From: Prevotellaceae bacterium UBA2738 | GTDB lineage: Bacteria > Bacteroidota > Bacteroidia > Bacteroidales > Bacteroidaceae | Length of the DNA: 24,977 bases | NCBI GenBank assembly: GCA_002353585.1 | Contig: DEJW01000009.1 | Coordinates: 48,570 to 73,546, forward strand | Direction: 5' to 3' | Shown: piece after piece, positions 14,359-22,259 of the stretch | Numbering within the stretch: position 1 is the stretch's first letter | Layout of the letters: each line of letters starts with the position of its first letter | Position numbers and translations under genes: made by a program | The notes under the pieces: generated by a model | Told to the model about the DNA's origin: nothing | The model's input: only the letters and a program-made list of their open reading frames with translations | Database searches by the model: none

Positions 14359-15303
14359 TTACAGCGTTCTCGTGGTCTGGTGACGGTTCTTGGTCTTCTT
14401 GCCGATGTTGATATCCGTCTGGTAACCTACGAAGAGTTCGTGAGTACCATTTTTGAGGTCGATGCCGTTGGTGTAGAACTCATAGGAGTAGCCGAACACC
14501 ACGCCGTGGAAATTAGCACCCACGAGTGCCGTGACTGAGTAGGTGGGGCTGTAGGTGACACCGCCGTAGAACATTCGTTTGTCGTAGGTGTATATCAGTC
14601 GGCCCGTCATATCACCACGAACAGAAACGCCATCGGTGCGCACTATGCCTGAGGTGGAAATCTTAAGCAGAGGGTTACGCAACTGGAAGTCGGCACCGCC
14701 GTGAGCATACCATGTGGCTGCCACCTCAAACTTGTTCACGTCGCCCAGCGACATAGTGGGACTGGTGGCATGCTGACCAGAGATACCTATATACCAGTTC
14801 TTACGCTGGTAGAGCAAACCGAAGCCGAGGTCGAGGGCGTTGCCGTCAACGTCGCTCTTGTTTTTGAACACAGGGTCGTCGGAGTCTATCACATCAGCCT
14901 TCGAACCCTCATATTTCATGTTCAGCAATCCTACTTGCAATCCAACTGACAGCCAACCGCCTCCGAGACTCTTGCGCAGAGCATACTGGGCATCGATTAT
15001 CTGTCTGGTCTGAAGACCCGTCTTATCACTCCACAACTGCAATCCCACTCCGTGGATGCTGTTCAGGAAGTAAAAAGGCATGTCGCCTGAGATGTAAGCC
15101 GTCTTTGGGGCATTCTCAAATCCAGACAGTGCCATAGCGTATGCACCAGTAACATTTATCTTGTTAGCCTTGCCTGCCGCTGCAGGGTTGAAAGCTGTCT
15201 GCATGTCAAAGTAGTGAGAGAAGTACGCGTCAAACTGAGCACCAGCCTCTACAGAGATTAGCACCAGCAGGGCCGATAGTATGACTATTCTGCACTTATC
15301 CAC
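14359..15303 (-). CDS. porP: PorP/SprF-family T9SS outer-membrane protein
   Basis: This 314-residue outer-membrane barrel belongs to the PorP/SprF family, which serves the T9SS at the outer membrane and anchors the machine or its substrates. A signal peptide (residues 1-22, ending EAGAQ) precedes FDAYFSHYFDMQTAFNPAAAG, the family hallmark with its AFNPA motif. Repeated strand motifs follow (LSVGLQVGLLNMKYEG, WYIGISGQHATSP, YGGVTYSP, GVVFGYSYEF) and the barrel closes with HELFVGYQTDINIGKKTK. It starts with GTG; an in-frame TAA lies only two codons upstream, so no ATG is available. It is the first gene of porP-gldKLMN. No convincing TAnnTTTG promoter was seen just upstream. Confidence 0.95.
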   Translation of the reverse strand: MDKCRIVILSALLVLISVEAGAQFDAYFSHYFDMQTAFNPAAAGKANKINVTGAYAMALSGFENAPKTAYISGDMPFYFLNSIHGVGLQLWSDKTGLQTRQIIDAQYALRKSLGGGWLSVGLQVGLLNMKYEGSKADVIDSDDPVFKNKSDVDGNALDLGFGLLYQRKNWYIGISGQHATSPTMSLGDVNKFEVAATWYAHGGADFQLRNPLLKISTSGIVRTDGVSVRGDMTGRLIYTYDKRMFYGGVTYSPTYSVTALVGANFHGVVFGYSYEFYTNGIDLKNGTHELFVGYQTDINIGKKTKNRHQTTRTL

Positions 15304-15401
15304 ACCTTAACAAACGCAAATGAAACGAAAATATTTCACGTACCTTTATACGCTATTGTTAAAAAACGTAAAAAGAAGATAGCCTAAAACCGCTATAAAA
15401 C

Positions 15402-15429
15402 AAAAAAAGGATGCCTTACGAACATCCTT
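15402..15429 (-). terminator. intrinsic terminator after tRNA-Leu
   Basis: On the minus strand AAGGATG and CATCCTT pair (7 bp) around a 9-nt loop and are followed by a run of T. It lies 6 nt below the tRNA 3' end, in the direction of its transcription. Confidence 0.85.
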
Positions 15430-15434
15430 CAGAG

Positions 15435-15516
15435 TGCCCAGAACGGGACTCGAACCCGTACACCGTGAAGTATTGGTGTTTGAGACCAACGCGTCTACCA
15501 ATTCCGCCATCTGGGC
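15435..15516 (-). tRNA. tRNA-Leu (anticodon CAA)
   Basis: The 82-nt minus-strand sequence folds as a class II tRNA. The acceptor stem pairs GCCCAGA with TCTGGGC, discriminator A. The anticodon stem TTGGT/ACCAA encloses the loop CTCAAAC, giving anticodon CAA. The D-arm TGGCGGAATTGGTAGACGC, a long variable arm and the T-arm with GGTTCGAGTCC are all as expected for leucine tRNA. The 3' CCA is not encoded. Confidence 0.97.
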
Positions 15517-15527
15517 TTTTGCGGGTG

Positions 15528-15559
15528 CAAAATTACAAAAAATAATTGAACCACGCAAA
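15528..15559 (-). promoter_or_regulatory. promoter of the tRNA-Leu gene
   Basis: TTTG (15556-15559), a 20-nt spacer and TAATTTTG (15528-15535) match the Bacteroidetes consensus on the minus strand. The predicted start lies about 5 nt before the mature tRNA 5' end, so the tRNA has its own transcript and is not read only from trxB. Confidence 0.8.
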
Positions 15560-15572
15560 TATCTTTATAAAT

Positions 15573-16520
15573 TTATATTGTCTGCAGGTAATTCTCGGCA
15601 TCGAGGGCTGCCTTGCATCCGCTGCCTGCTGCCACGATGGCCTGACGATATACTGGGTCGCAAACGTCACCTGCGGCATACACTCCAGGGATGGCTTTGC
15701 CAGTAGTGTCGCACACCTGCTGAGAGGTGCCGAGAGTCTTAATATAGCCCATTTCATCGAGCAAAATCTTGCCTTGGAAGATGTCGGTGACGGGTTTGTG
15801 ACCTATGGCGAGGAAGAATCCGTCGATTGCCACATCATAGTGCTCTTCGTCGGCTTCGCCCTTACGCTTCACGAGGTGCATACCCTCCACACCGTTCTCG
15901 CCGTAGAGACCAGTGGCATTGTGCTCGAAGAGTATCTCGATGTTCTCGGCCTCTTTCACTCGCTGCTGCATAATCTCTGAAGCACGCAGATAAGGCTTGC
16001 GCACCACGAGGTACACCTTCTGGCAGAGTTGGGAGAGATAGAGGGCATCCTCACAGGCTGTGTCGCCGCCGCCTACTACTGCCGTAACCTTCTTGCGATA
16101 GAAGAAACCGTCACAGGTGGCACAGGCACTCACGCCCATACCGTTATACTTCTCTTCGTCAGCCAGTCCCAGGTATTTAGCCTTAGCACCAGTGGCAATG
16201 ATCACGCTGTCGGCCTCGATGGTCTCGCCGCCATCGGTCTTGAAGGTGTAAGGACGCTGGGTGAGGTCGGCCTCGACTATTTCGCCGTCACGGATGTCGG
16301 CACCGAAGCGCTCTGCCTGTTCGCGCAGTTCCATCATCATCTGGTTGGCATCCACACCCTGCGGATAGCCTGGGAAATTCTCTACTATAGTGGTCTGGGT
16401 CAGCTGGCCGCCCATCTGCGGACCGCAATACTCCAGTGGTGCGAGGTTTGCTCTGCCAGCATATATGGCTGCGGTGTAACCTGCTGGTCCGCTGCCTATG
16501 ATTAAGCATTTTGTCTTCAT
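15573..16520 (-). CDS. trxB: thioredoxin-disulfide reductase
   Basis: This 315-residue flavoenzyme uses NADPH to reduce thioredoxin in the cytoplasm. It shows the FAD-binding GSGPAG (residues 9-14), the redox-active CATC (133-136) in SACATCDGFF, the NADPH-binding GGGDTACEDA (150-159) and the C-terminal FAD motif GVYAAGDVCDPVYRQ. The length is normal for the low-molecular-weight bacterial type. It follows the GPx-like gene by 30 nt and is probably the last gene of that operon. A thioredoxin reductase next to a thiol-peroxidase relative suggests a shared redox role, though the partner lacks its key cysteine. Confidence 0.98.
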   Translation of the reverse strand: MKTKCLIIGSGPAGYTAAIYAGRANLAPLEYCGPQMGGQLTQTTIVENFPGYPQGVDANQMMMELREQAERFGADIRDGEIVEADLTQRPYTFKTDGGETIEADSVIIATGAKAKYLGLADEEKYNGMGVSACATCDGFFYRKKVTAVVGGGDTACEDALYLSQLCQKVYLVVRKPYLRASEIMQQRVKEAENIEILFEHNATGLYGENGVEGMHLVKRKGEADEEHYDVAIDGFFLAIGHKPVTDIFQGKILLDEMGYIKTLGTSQQVCDTTGKAIPGVYAAGDVCDPVYRQAIVAAGSGCKAALDAENYLQTI

Positions 16521-16550
16521 CGTGTCTTGTGTTATGCTTATTTTTGTGGA

Positions 16551-17015
16551 TTATAGTAATTCTTGTATCTTGCTTTCGATGGTGGCGAAGGAAGTGTTGG
16601 CATCGAAACGTGCCACCACCTTGCCAATCTTGTTGACGAGGAACTTGGTGAAATCCTCGGTTATCTCGCCAGGAACCTTCTCGGTGAGGTATTTGAAGAG
16701 AGGGTCGGCATCAGGACCGCTCACTTTCGCTTTCTTGAAACGGGCAAACTGGGTGTTGTAGTTGTCTTTGCAGAACTGGTGCACCATCTCGTCGGTGCCT
16801 GGGCAAGACTTGGTGGGCTGGTTGCTTGGGAAATCGAGCACCTCAAAACCCTGAGAGTGGTATTTCTCATACAAGGCTTCAAGGTCTTTATATTGTGGGG
16901 TGAGTTCGCTCTGTGTGGCTGTGTTGACGATGAGCACTACTTCATTAGCATACAGATTTAATGGTACAGCATTACCTTTGCGGTCTTTTACTGTGATGTC
17001 ATGAATGGAATTCAT
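16551..17015 (-). CDS. glutathione peroxidase-like protein lacking the peroxidatic cysteine
   Basis: This 154-residue protein has the GPx thioredoxin fold: an N-terminal strand with DRKGNAVPL, then NTATQSELTPQYKDLE, DFPSNQ, HQFCKDN and FTKFLVNKIGKVV. In active GPx the first motif reads N-A-S/T-x-C-G-F-T-P-Q-Y; here the peroxidatic position is Ser36 (codon AGC). The tetrad Trp-Asn of WNFTKF is replaced by Glu120-Asp121. The Gln in FPxNQ (Gln66) and the resolving-type Cys82 remain, and there is an extra Cys71 in KSCPG. So the catalytic tetrad is mostly gone, yet the frame is intact and the rest well conserved. It may be inactive, changed in function, or use another Cys. It lies between a DUF308 gene and trxB. 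Confidence 0.88.
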   Translation of the reverse strand: MNSIHDITVKDRKGNAVPLNLYANEVVLIVNTATQSELTPQYKDLEALYEKYHSQGFEVLDFPSNQPTKSCPGTDEMVHQFCKDNYNTQFARFKKAKVSGPDADPLFKYLTEKVPGEITEDFTKFLVNKIGKVVARFDANTSFATIESKIQELL

Positions 17016-17054
17016 TGATAGATAAAGATTAAAAGTTTTTAAAATGAAAAATTA

Positions 17055-17777
17055 TTATTCCTTGACTTCCTCAGCCTCTATCACCTCGGCATCAGTGAAG
17101 TCGGGGCGCTGGTTGAGGTTATAGAAGTTAGCTTCTTTCTCTGCTTTCTTGCGGTTGCTGCGTGCCTTGAGAGCATTGACGCATTCCACTATGCCGTAGA
17201 TTATAAGGAACCAGCCGATGAAGAACAGCGGTGCTGCAGCAAAGGTGGTAGGCTTGAATAGCGCTATGCCGCCAACTATCAGCAGCAGGGTAGGCATTAC
17301 CCAATAGAAGAAACCTACGCCAGCATCGCGACGTGCCACGGCGAGGGTAACAAACTGCTGTATGGCACCGATTATGAGGAATGCCGAGATGATGTACACC
17401 AGGAAGTGGACGAACGTCTTAGGCATCAGGGCGAGTATGAGTCCGAGTATCATGCAACCCATACCGACGAAAGAGCCCCATCCCCAACCGTTGCGCTCTG
17501 TAACAGGAGAGTCGGGTGAGGAGGATTGGTTTTCGCCACTACGCTGAATAGCCGTCTCAGCCATCTGTGTATACACATTTTCCTCGGTTTTATCGGACGA
17601 AACGACCTCTTTCTTCTTGCCCATCGAGGCTATCATGGCAGTAAGTCCTGACAGGAAGAAAAGCACTCCTATCGCTATGGTCATCCACTCTACCATGTCC
17701 TCACGGTATTTAACGAGCAATGCGCCCACTGCTATTGCACAGAGGGCGCGAAATACGCTATATCTAATAATCTTCAT
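17055..17777 (-). CDS. DUF308/HdeD-like integral membrane protein
   Basis: This 240-residue protein has about six TM helices (roughly residues 5-23, 31-51, 102-119, 122-146, 155-174, 183-203) in paired hairpins, the pattern of DUF308/HdeD proteins (IAIGVLFFLSGLTAMIAS and its echo FFIGWFLIIYGIVECVNAL). A charged cytoplasmic tail follows. The function of the family here is unknown; HdeD is linked to acid resistance in enterobacteria. Between helices 2 and 3 lies a 50-residue polar linker, unusual for the family, and residues 84-101 of it (SSSPDSPVTERNGWGWGS) are encoded by a palindromic repeat. It is 39 nt before the GPx-like gene and 34 nt after the glycine-rich gene. Confidence 0.8.
   Translation of the reverse strand: MKIIRYSVFRALCAIAVGALLVKYREDMVEWMTIAIGVLFFLSGLTAMIASMGKKKEVVSSDKTEENVYTQMAETAIQRSGENQSSSPDSPVTERNGWGWGSFVGMGCMILGLILALMPKTFVHFLVYIISAFLIIGAIQQFVTLAVARRDAGVGFFYWVMPTLLLIVGGIALFKPTTFAAAPLFFIGWFLIIYGIVECVNALKARSNRKKAEKEANFYNLNQRPDFTDAEVIEAEEVKE
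17475..17528 (-). repeat. degenerate palindromic repeat inside the DUF308-like gene
   Basis: The minus strand reads GACTCTCC, then TTACAGAG, then GGTTGGGGATGGGGCTC; the same blocks (CTCTCCCC, TCACAGAG, GGGGCTGGGGGTGAG) occur in the same order in gldK at 14231-14269. The encoded peptide is SPDSPVTERNGWGWG. I read it as a decayed copy of the same element. Confidence 0.5.
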
Positions 17778-17811
17778 ATCTATCTTTTAGATGTTGTATC
17801 TGTTATGGGAC

Positions 17812-18804
17812 TTAGTGATGTCCGCCACCGTGACCGCCACCGTGACCGCCACCATGTCCACCACCGAAGCCGCCTCCACCGCCGAAGCCGCCGCGACTGC
17901 CGCCGCCACCGAAGCTTCCGTGACCACCACCGAAGCTACCGCCTCCGCCATAGCTGCGCGAACCACCGCCGAAGCTGCCGCCTCCGCCGTAACTGCGTGA
18001 GCTACCTCCACCGCCGAAGCTACTGCGGCTGCTGCCACCTCCGAAACTGCTACGACTGCTACTACCGCCGCTGTTGTTGCCGAAACCGCTACGGCTGTTG
18101 CCTCCACCGAAGCTGTTGCGTCCGCCGAAGCTGCCGCCTCCGCTACGACCGCCGTCTCTGGTGCCACCTCCGAAGCTTCCGTGACCACCAGTGCGAGTGC
18201 TACTCTGGCGTCCGTTGATTCTTGCACCTCCATCGCCGCGATGGCGGAACGAGCCTCCTCCACGATAAGCACCATCCCTGTGATATGCACCGCCAGTATA
18301 GTGGTGTCCACGCATACCTACGTGGCGAGCTACTCTGTATGAGGGACCGTGATGTACATACCACGAACGTCCGCCATTGTATCTCCAACTGTGACCTCCG
18401 CAATATGTTGCCCATATCACAGGACGCTCAAAGTAATAGAACGTGCGCACTGGGTAGTGTGCATAGATGCCGAAGTGCCATACGCCAGCGTCCCAGTAGA
18501 GCGGACGGTAGAAATATGTAGCTGCACAGAAGGCATCCCACTGCCAGTCGTAGAATATCACCTGCATGTCGAGGTTGCGCTGACGCCAGCACTCAGCATA
18601 CACGTCATCAACGGTGTTGACACTCATGAGGTAGTCGAGGTTTATCTCGTAGGCTGCCTCATACTGCTTCTCCGACAGGTTCAGCTCGTAAGCCATCTTG
18701 TCGGTGAGGAACAGAGCCTGTTCTCTTGCCTGCTCATATCCCATAGCCTTTACACCAGTCACTGCTGTGAGCAGTGCTACCATTGTCATTATAAACTTCT
18801 TCAT
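17812..18804 (-). CDS. secreted glycine-rich low-complexity protein
   Basis: About 330 residues with a signal peptide (MKKFIMTMVALLTAVTGVKA). An ATG three codons earlier (18813) is also possible. A helical part (about 25-60, YEQAREQALFLTDKMAYELNL) resembles stress-type helical hairpins. Then comes an aromatic-rich part (80-150: FYDWQWDAFC, YFYRPLYWDAGVWHFGIY). From about 160 to the end the chain is Gly/Ser/Arg/His repeats (SFGGGSRSYGGGG types) closing with GGGHGGGHGGGHGGGHH, a possible metal-binding tail. I do not recognise a named family. It is the first gene of the putative operon with DUF308, GPx-like and trxB, and has its own promoter. The Ala/Val-rich and Arg/His-rich frames on this DNA are shadows of the Gly repeat. 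Confidence 0.85.
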   Translation of the reverse strand: MKKFIMTMVALLTAVTGVKAMGYEQAREQALFLTDKMAYELNLSEKQYEAAYEINLDYLMSVNTVDDVYAECWRQRNLDMQVIFYDWQWDAFCAATYFYRPLYWDAGVWHFGIYAHYPVRTFYYFERPVIWATYCGGHSWRYNGGRSWYVHHGPSYRVARHVGMRGHHYTGGAYHRDGAYRGGGSFRHRGDGGARINGRQSSTRTGGHGSFGGGTRDGGRSGGGSFGGRNSFGGGNSRSGFGNNSGGSSSRSSFGGGSSRSSFGGGGSSRSYGGGGSFGGGSRSYGGGGSFGGGHGSFGGGGSRGGFGGGGGFGGGHGGGHGGGHGGGHH

Positions 18805-18840
18805 AGTGTGCATAAGTTTGTTTTGTTATGATTTCTGGTG

Positions 18841-18871
18841 CAAAGATACGTAGATATCTCGCTATGTGAAA
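18841..18871 (-). promoter_or_regulatory. promoter of the glycine-rich/DUF308/gpx/trxB operon
   Basis: TATCTTTG (18841-18848) on the minus strand is a full -7 match. Nineteen nt upstream is TTTC (18868-18871), one base off the TTTG -33 box. Transcription would start near 18834, giving a leader of about 30 nt. Confidence 0.65.
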
Positions 18872-18949
18872 GGGAAAAATCCCTATCCTGGTGTGGGAAA
18901 AACCCTAATTTGCCTTTTGCCCCTTGAACTTTTGAACATTTAGAAGCCT

Positions 18950-20917
18950 TTATACCCTCCTCGTTATTACGCTGGTGCCTGTTTTCTGGGATATCTGCAT
19001 ACGCATTTTCTGAACGTTTTGCAGTTCGCCTATCAGCGTCATCTGTTTGTCCATGTCGTCGCCAGCCTGCTTTATCTCAGTGGTCAGCTGGTTTATGCGT
19101 TGCATCAGATACTCATTAAGGAAATCGAGCAGCAGGTGCTCAGCCTGTTCCCTTAATATATAGGGTGTTACCTCCATTTGCAGACTCTTCGAGAGTATCA
19201 CGTTGTCGGCACACAGCTTTATTGATATCGAAGAGATGTCGTAGTCGGGGTGCAGTGTGAAGTATTTCTCGCTATCAAAGTTCTCGTCCTTGGAATGCTC
19301 CACTGCCTCCTTGAGTATCTGGTTGTATATGGATTCGGCAAACTGCAGTCCGTCCTGCTTCAGGTTATAGTCTATCCACTCGGCAAGGGTGAACGAGATA
19401 GTGTCGCCGTCTTCAGTCTCTACATTGTCAAAAATCACGATTCCACCGTGTTTTATCACCATTTTTATTATCAGCGACGATAGTGTGTTGACGTTTATCT
19501 CCTGCTTCTTCTCTTCCTCTTTCGGCTGTGTTTCAACTTGATTCTCCTGTGCCTCACTGGCTGGGGCGGCAGGTTGGTCGGTAGTCTGTCGGCGCTGGTT
19601 AGCCCTCATGCCTCTGATGTTCTCATTCATCTTGGCTGTCAGGGTCTGTTCGCTGTATCCCAGTCTTACGGCGCAGTCCTGTATGTATGTGGCTCTCACT
19701 ATTGGGTCGCCTATCACGCTGATGCTCTCTATGATGCTTGAAATAGCCTCGGAGCGCACGCGAGGGTCGGTGGCATCTTTCAGCAGCACCTTTGTCTTAA
19801 ACTCTATAAAGTCCGTCTGGTGTTCCTTGATGTACTGCCTGAACTCGTCTGCCGTATGTTTGCGTGCAAAGGAGTCGGGGTCGTCGCCATCAGGCAACAG
19901 CATCACCTTCACGTTCATACCCTCCTTGAGCAACATGTCTGTTCCCCTCAGCGCAGCCTTGATGCCAGCCTCGTCGCCATCGTATAGCAGCACTATGTTC
20001 TGGGTGAAGCGGTGCAACAGGTGTATCTGGTGCTCGGAGAGTGCCGTGCCTGAGTTTGCCACCACATTCTCTATGCCGCATTGGTGCATGGATATCACGT
20101 CGGTATATCCCTCCACCATATATACACAATTCTCTTTTGCTATTGCCTTCTTTGCCTGGAATATGCCGTAGAGCTCGTGGTCTTTGTGGTATATGTCAGA
20201 ATCGGGAGAGTTGACGTATTTCTGGCTTACACCCTTCGTCCTGCTGTCAAGCACTCGTCCACCGAATGCTACCACTTTACCGCTCACACCTATCCATGGA
20301 AACATCACTCTGCCCGCAAAACGATCGATTAAATCGCCTTTTTTGTCACTTTCGTATGCCAATCCTGTCTTCATGAGGTATTCCTTCTGATACCCCTCTT
20401 TCAGTGCTGCGTCAGACATAGCATGGCGGTCACTCAGGCAGAAGCCCAACTGAAACTTCTCGATGATGTCGTCTCTCACACCGCGCTGCCTGAAGTATTG
20501 CATACCGATTGCCCTGCCGTCGATATCGTTGTGCAGAATGTTCTTGAAGTATTTGGCTGCCCACTCGTTTACTATGAACATAGCCTCGCGGTCTGACTGT
20601 TCTTTCTTCTGCTGCTCTGTCAGTTCACGTTCCTCAATCTGTATGTGGTATCGGTTGGCGAGCCACCTCAGCGCGTCGGGGTAGGTCAGCTGCTCATGTT
20701 TCATGATGAAGCCCACACTGTCGCCACCCTCGCCGCACACGAAGCAGTGGCATGTTCTGCGCGTAGGTGAGACATAGAACGATGGTGTGTGGTCGTTGTG
20801 GAAAGGGCACAGACCTCTATAGTTCACACCCACCTTTTTCAGCGACACGAATTCTGAGACGACATCCACTATGTCGGCTCTATCCTTTATGCGTTCTATG
20901 GTCAGGCGGTCTATCAA
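18950..20917 (-). CDS. dnaG: DNA primase
   Basis: This 655-residue protein lays RNA primers for DNA replication. The N-terminal zinc ribbon has Cys37, His40, Cys58 and Cys61 (CPFH and CFVC). The catalytic core includes VAFGGRVLD and the TOPRIM domain with EGYTDV (Glu269) and LLYDGDEAG (Asp313, Asp315). A variable linker rich in Gln/Glu (about 440-470) precedes the C-terminal helicase-binding domain. The start codon is TTG: family members begin at exactly this point (MID), the only in-frame codons back to the rsmD stop are AAC, ATC, ATT and similar, and no ATG is nearby. It lies 30 nt after rsmD in the same frame, separated by a heptamer array. Confidence 0.97.
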   Translation of the reverse strand: MIDRLTIERIKDRADIVDVVSEFVSLKKVGVNYRGLCPFHNDHTPSFYVSPTRRTCHCFVCGEGGDSVGFIMKHEQLTYPDALRWLANRYHIQIEERELTEQQKKEQSDREAMFIVNEWAAKYFKNILHNDIDGRAIGMQYFRQRGVRDDIIEKFQLGFCLSDRHAMSDAALKEGYQKEYLMKTGLAYESDKKGDLIDRFAGRVMFPWIGVSGKVVAFGGRVLDSRTKGVSQKYVNSPDSDIYHKDHELYGIFQAKKAIAKENCVYMVEGYTDVISMHQCGIENVVANSGTALSEHQIHLLHRFTQNIVLLYDGDEAGIKAALRGTDMLLKEGMNVKVMLLPDGDDPDSFARKHTADEFRQYIKEHQTDFIEFKTKVLLKDATDPRVRSEAISSIIESISVIGDPIVRATYIQDCAVRLGYSEQTLTAKMNENIRGMRANQRRQTTDQPAAPASEAQENQVETQPKEEEKKQEINVNTLSSLIIKMVIKHGGIVIFDNVETEDGDTISFTLAEWIDYNLKQDGLQFAESIYNQILKEAVEHSKDENFDSEKYFTLHPDYDISSISIKLCADNVILSKSLQMEVTPYILREQAEHLLLDFLNEYLMQRINQLTTEIKQAGDDMDKQMTLIGELQNVQKMRMQISQKTGTSVITRRV

Positions 20918-20918
20918 G

Positions 20919-20946
20919 TTGATAATTGATAATTGAAAATTGATAA
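20919..20946. repeat. heptamer array between rsmD and dnaG
   Basis: Four in-register 7-bp units (TTGATAA three times, TTGAAAA once, plus strand) fill nearly all of the 30-bp gap. The dnaG TTG start codon lies 1-2 bp beyond the array and the rsmD stop codon at its other end. Confidence 0.85.
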
Positions 20947-20947
20947 T

Positions 20948-21472
20948 TTATCTGAACAGACTGAAGTTTACGGCTCCATACACTCTTCTCTCTACGAAGC
21001 GGGGATGCTGTGAGAAGTCGTTCTGCTTGCCGTGCTCAAACACCATCATGCCGCCCTCCTTCAGCAGAGGCAGTGCGAGGTCGGGAATGGTCTCGAGGGT
21101 AGGAAGCGAGTAGGGTGGATCGGCAAAGATGAAGTCAAACTGCCTCTTGCAACTCTTCATAAACCTGAATGCATCGCCCTTTACGAGTGTGTGGTTCTCG
21201 GCGCCCACCTTGTCTATACACTGCTGTATGAAACGTGCGTGGTCTCTGTCCATCTCTACGCTCACTACCTCTTTACACCCTCTGCTCAGCAGCTCCAGCG
21301 TTATGCTCCCTGTGCCAGCAAAGAGGTCGAGGGCTTCTGTGCCCTCAAAGTCTATGTAGCCCATCATCACGTTGAAGATGTTCTCCTTGGCAAAGTCGGT
21401 AGTGGGGCGTGCCTTAAACGAACGGGGCACATCGAAGTGTCTTCCCTTGTATGTTCCTGTTATTACTCGCAT
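20948..21472 (-). CDS. rsmD: 16S rRNA (guanine966-N2)-methyltransferase
   Basis: This 174-residue SAM-dependent enzyme methylates G966 of 16S rRNA during 30S assembly. It shows the family N-terminus RVITGTYKGRHF, the RPTTDFAKENIFNVM segment, the SAM-binding motif DLFAGTGSITLELLSRG, and the catalytic FADPPY. The length is normal. It overlaps the end of the DUF3822 gene by 10 nt, so the two are translationally linked, and is followed closely by dnaG. Confidence 0.96.
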   Translation of the reverse strand: MRVITGTYKGRHFDVPRSFKARPTTDFAKENIFNVMMGYIDFEGTEALDLFAGTGSITLELLSRGCKEVVSVEMDRDHARFIQQCIDKVGAENHTLVKGDAFRFMKSCKRQFDFIFADPPYSLPTLETIPDLALPLLKEGGMMVFEHGKQNDFSQHPRFVERRVYGAVNFSLFR

Positions 21473-22209
21473 ATTGTGAGGTCGAAAGGCACTTTGTCTT
21501 CGTTTTCGTTAATATTTACGTTCTTCACATAAGTTTTTAGCCTCTTCTCCAGCCAGTCGCCGTGGGGCATGTCGCCCATTATGTGCAGCTCGTCTTCCAT
21601 CTGGTTCATGCCCAACTGTTTCCAGATGTACATGGTGTAGTAGAGCGCATCGTGGGCGTGGGTGGCTTGGAATGAGTTGGCAAAGTGTATGCGATGCTGC
21701 TCAAAATTGCAAATATCCACCATTTTATCGTGGAAATAAGCGAATAATTTGCGTCTTTTGCCACTCTCGTAATACTTTTTATATAGGTATGGCCACACGT
21801 TGGTCATCACGTTCTGCGTATCTACGATAGGGAAGTGGTCGTTAACCACCATCTGCAGGTCGCTGTTCACGGGGAATACTGCCGTAACGCCCAGTTCGTC
21901 TATCTGTTTTATTATCTTCTCCTCGCCCTTGTGACCTGTTATTACGTTGCCGTACATCTCGTCGGCATCAAACTGCTCATACTCCTCATATTCAGCCGTG
22001 GGCATGAGCATCACTGGCGATGCTACCATCAGCACCGCTTTCTTCGCACCATTCACCAGGTAACTCTCATCTTTGAATGCCTGACGTAGGTTGGCAGCTA
22101 TCGACATACCGCTCTTCACGGCATAAGGGTGATAGGTAGTGGTGCCGTCAGCCTCTGGAATCATGAATCCCAGCGTTCCCTGACCAGCTCTTATTATGAT
22201 AGGCTTCAT
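21463..22209 (-). CDS. DUF3822 family protein
   Basis: A 248-residue protein with no signal peptide or TM helix. It matches the DUF3822 family, which in Bacteroidetes commonly sits just before rsmD. Segments such as RKLFAYFHDKMVDICNFEQHR, IHFANSFQATHAHDALYYTMYIWKQLG and ELHIMGDMP suggest an alternating alpha/beta layout with a possible actin/hexokinase-like fold, which I cannot verify. Function unknown. It starts the DUF3822-rsmD-dnaG unit; its start and the helicase promoter share a gap of about 100 bp. Confidence 0.85.
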   Translation of the reverse strand: MKPIIIRAGQGTLGFMIPEADGTTTYHPYAVKSGMSIAANLRQAFKDESYLVNGAKKAVLMVASPVMLMPTAEYEEYEQFDADEMYGNVITGHKGEEKIIKQIDELGVTAVFPVNSDLQMVVNDHFPIVDTQNVMTNVWPYLYKKYYESGKRRKLFAYFHDKMVDICNFEQHRIHFANSFQATHAHDALYYTMYIWKQLGMNQMEDELHIMGDMPHGDWLEKRLKTYVKNVNINENEDKVPFDLTICE

Positions 22210-22251
22210 TATTTTTTGCTCCGTTAGTTAGGAAATTCCACAAAAAGTTTG

Positions 22252-22259
22252 TAATTTTG
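22252..22259 (+). promoter_or_regulatory. candidate -7 element of the helicase gene
   Basis: TAATTTTG on the plus strand fits TAnnTTTG. No good TTTG is found 20 nt upstream. The position rules out the in-frame TTG at 22257 as a start, because that codon is inside the -7 box, and supports the ATG at 22314. Confidence 0.5.

Noticed and set aside
15346..15706. ORFs across the tRNA-Leu gene
   Set aside because: The region is explained by a complete tRNA with its promoter and terminator.
16900..16920. Selenocysteine in the GPx-like protein
   Set aside because: The codon at the peroxidatic position is AGC (Ser), not TGA, and no recoding hairpin was seen.
17787..18311. Ala/Val-rich minus-strand ORF and Arg/His- and Thr/Ala-rich plus-strand ORFs
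   Set aside because: They are shifted readings of the glycine codon repeats of the secreted glycine-rich gene; none has a start context or family match.
18849..18949. Terminator after dnaG
   Set aside because: AGGGA/TCCCT can pair around TTTT but no T-run follows in the direction of transcription.
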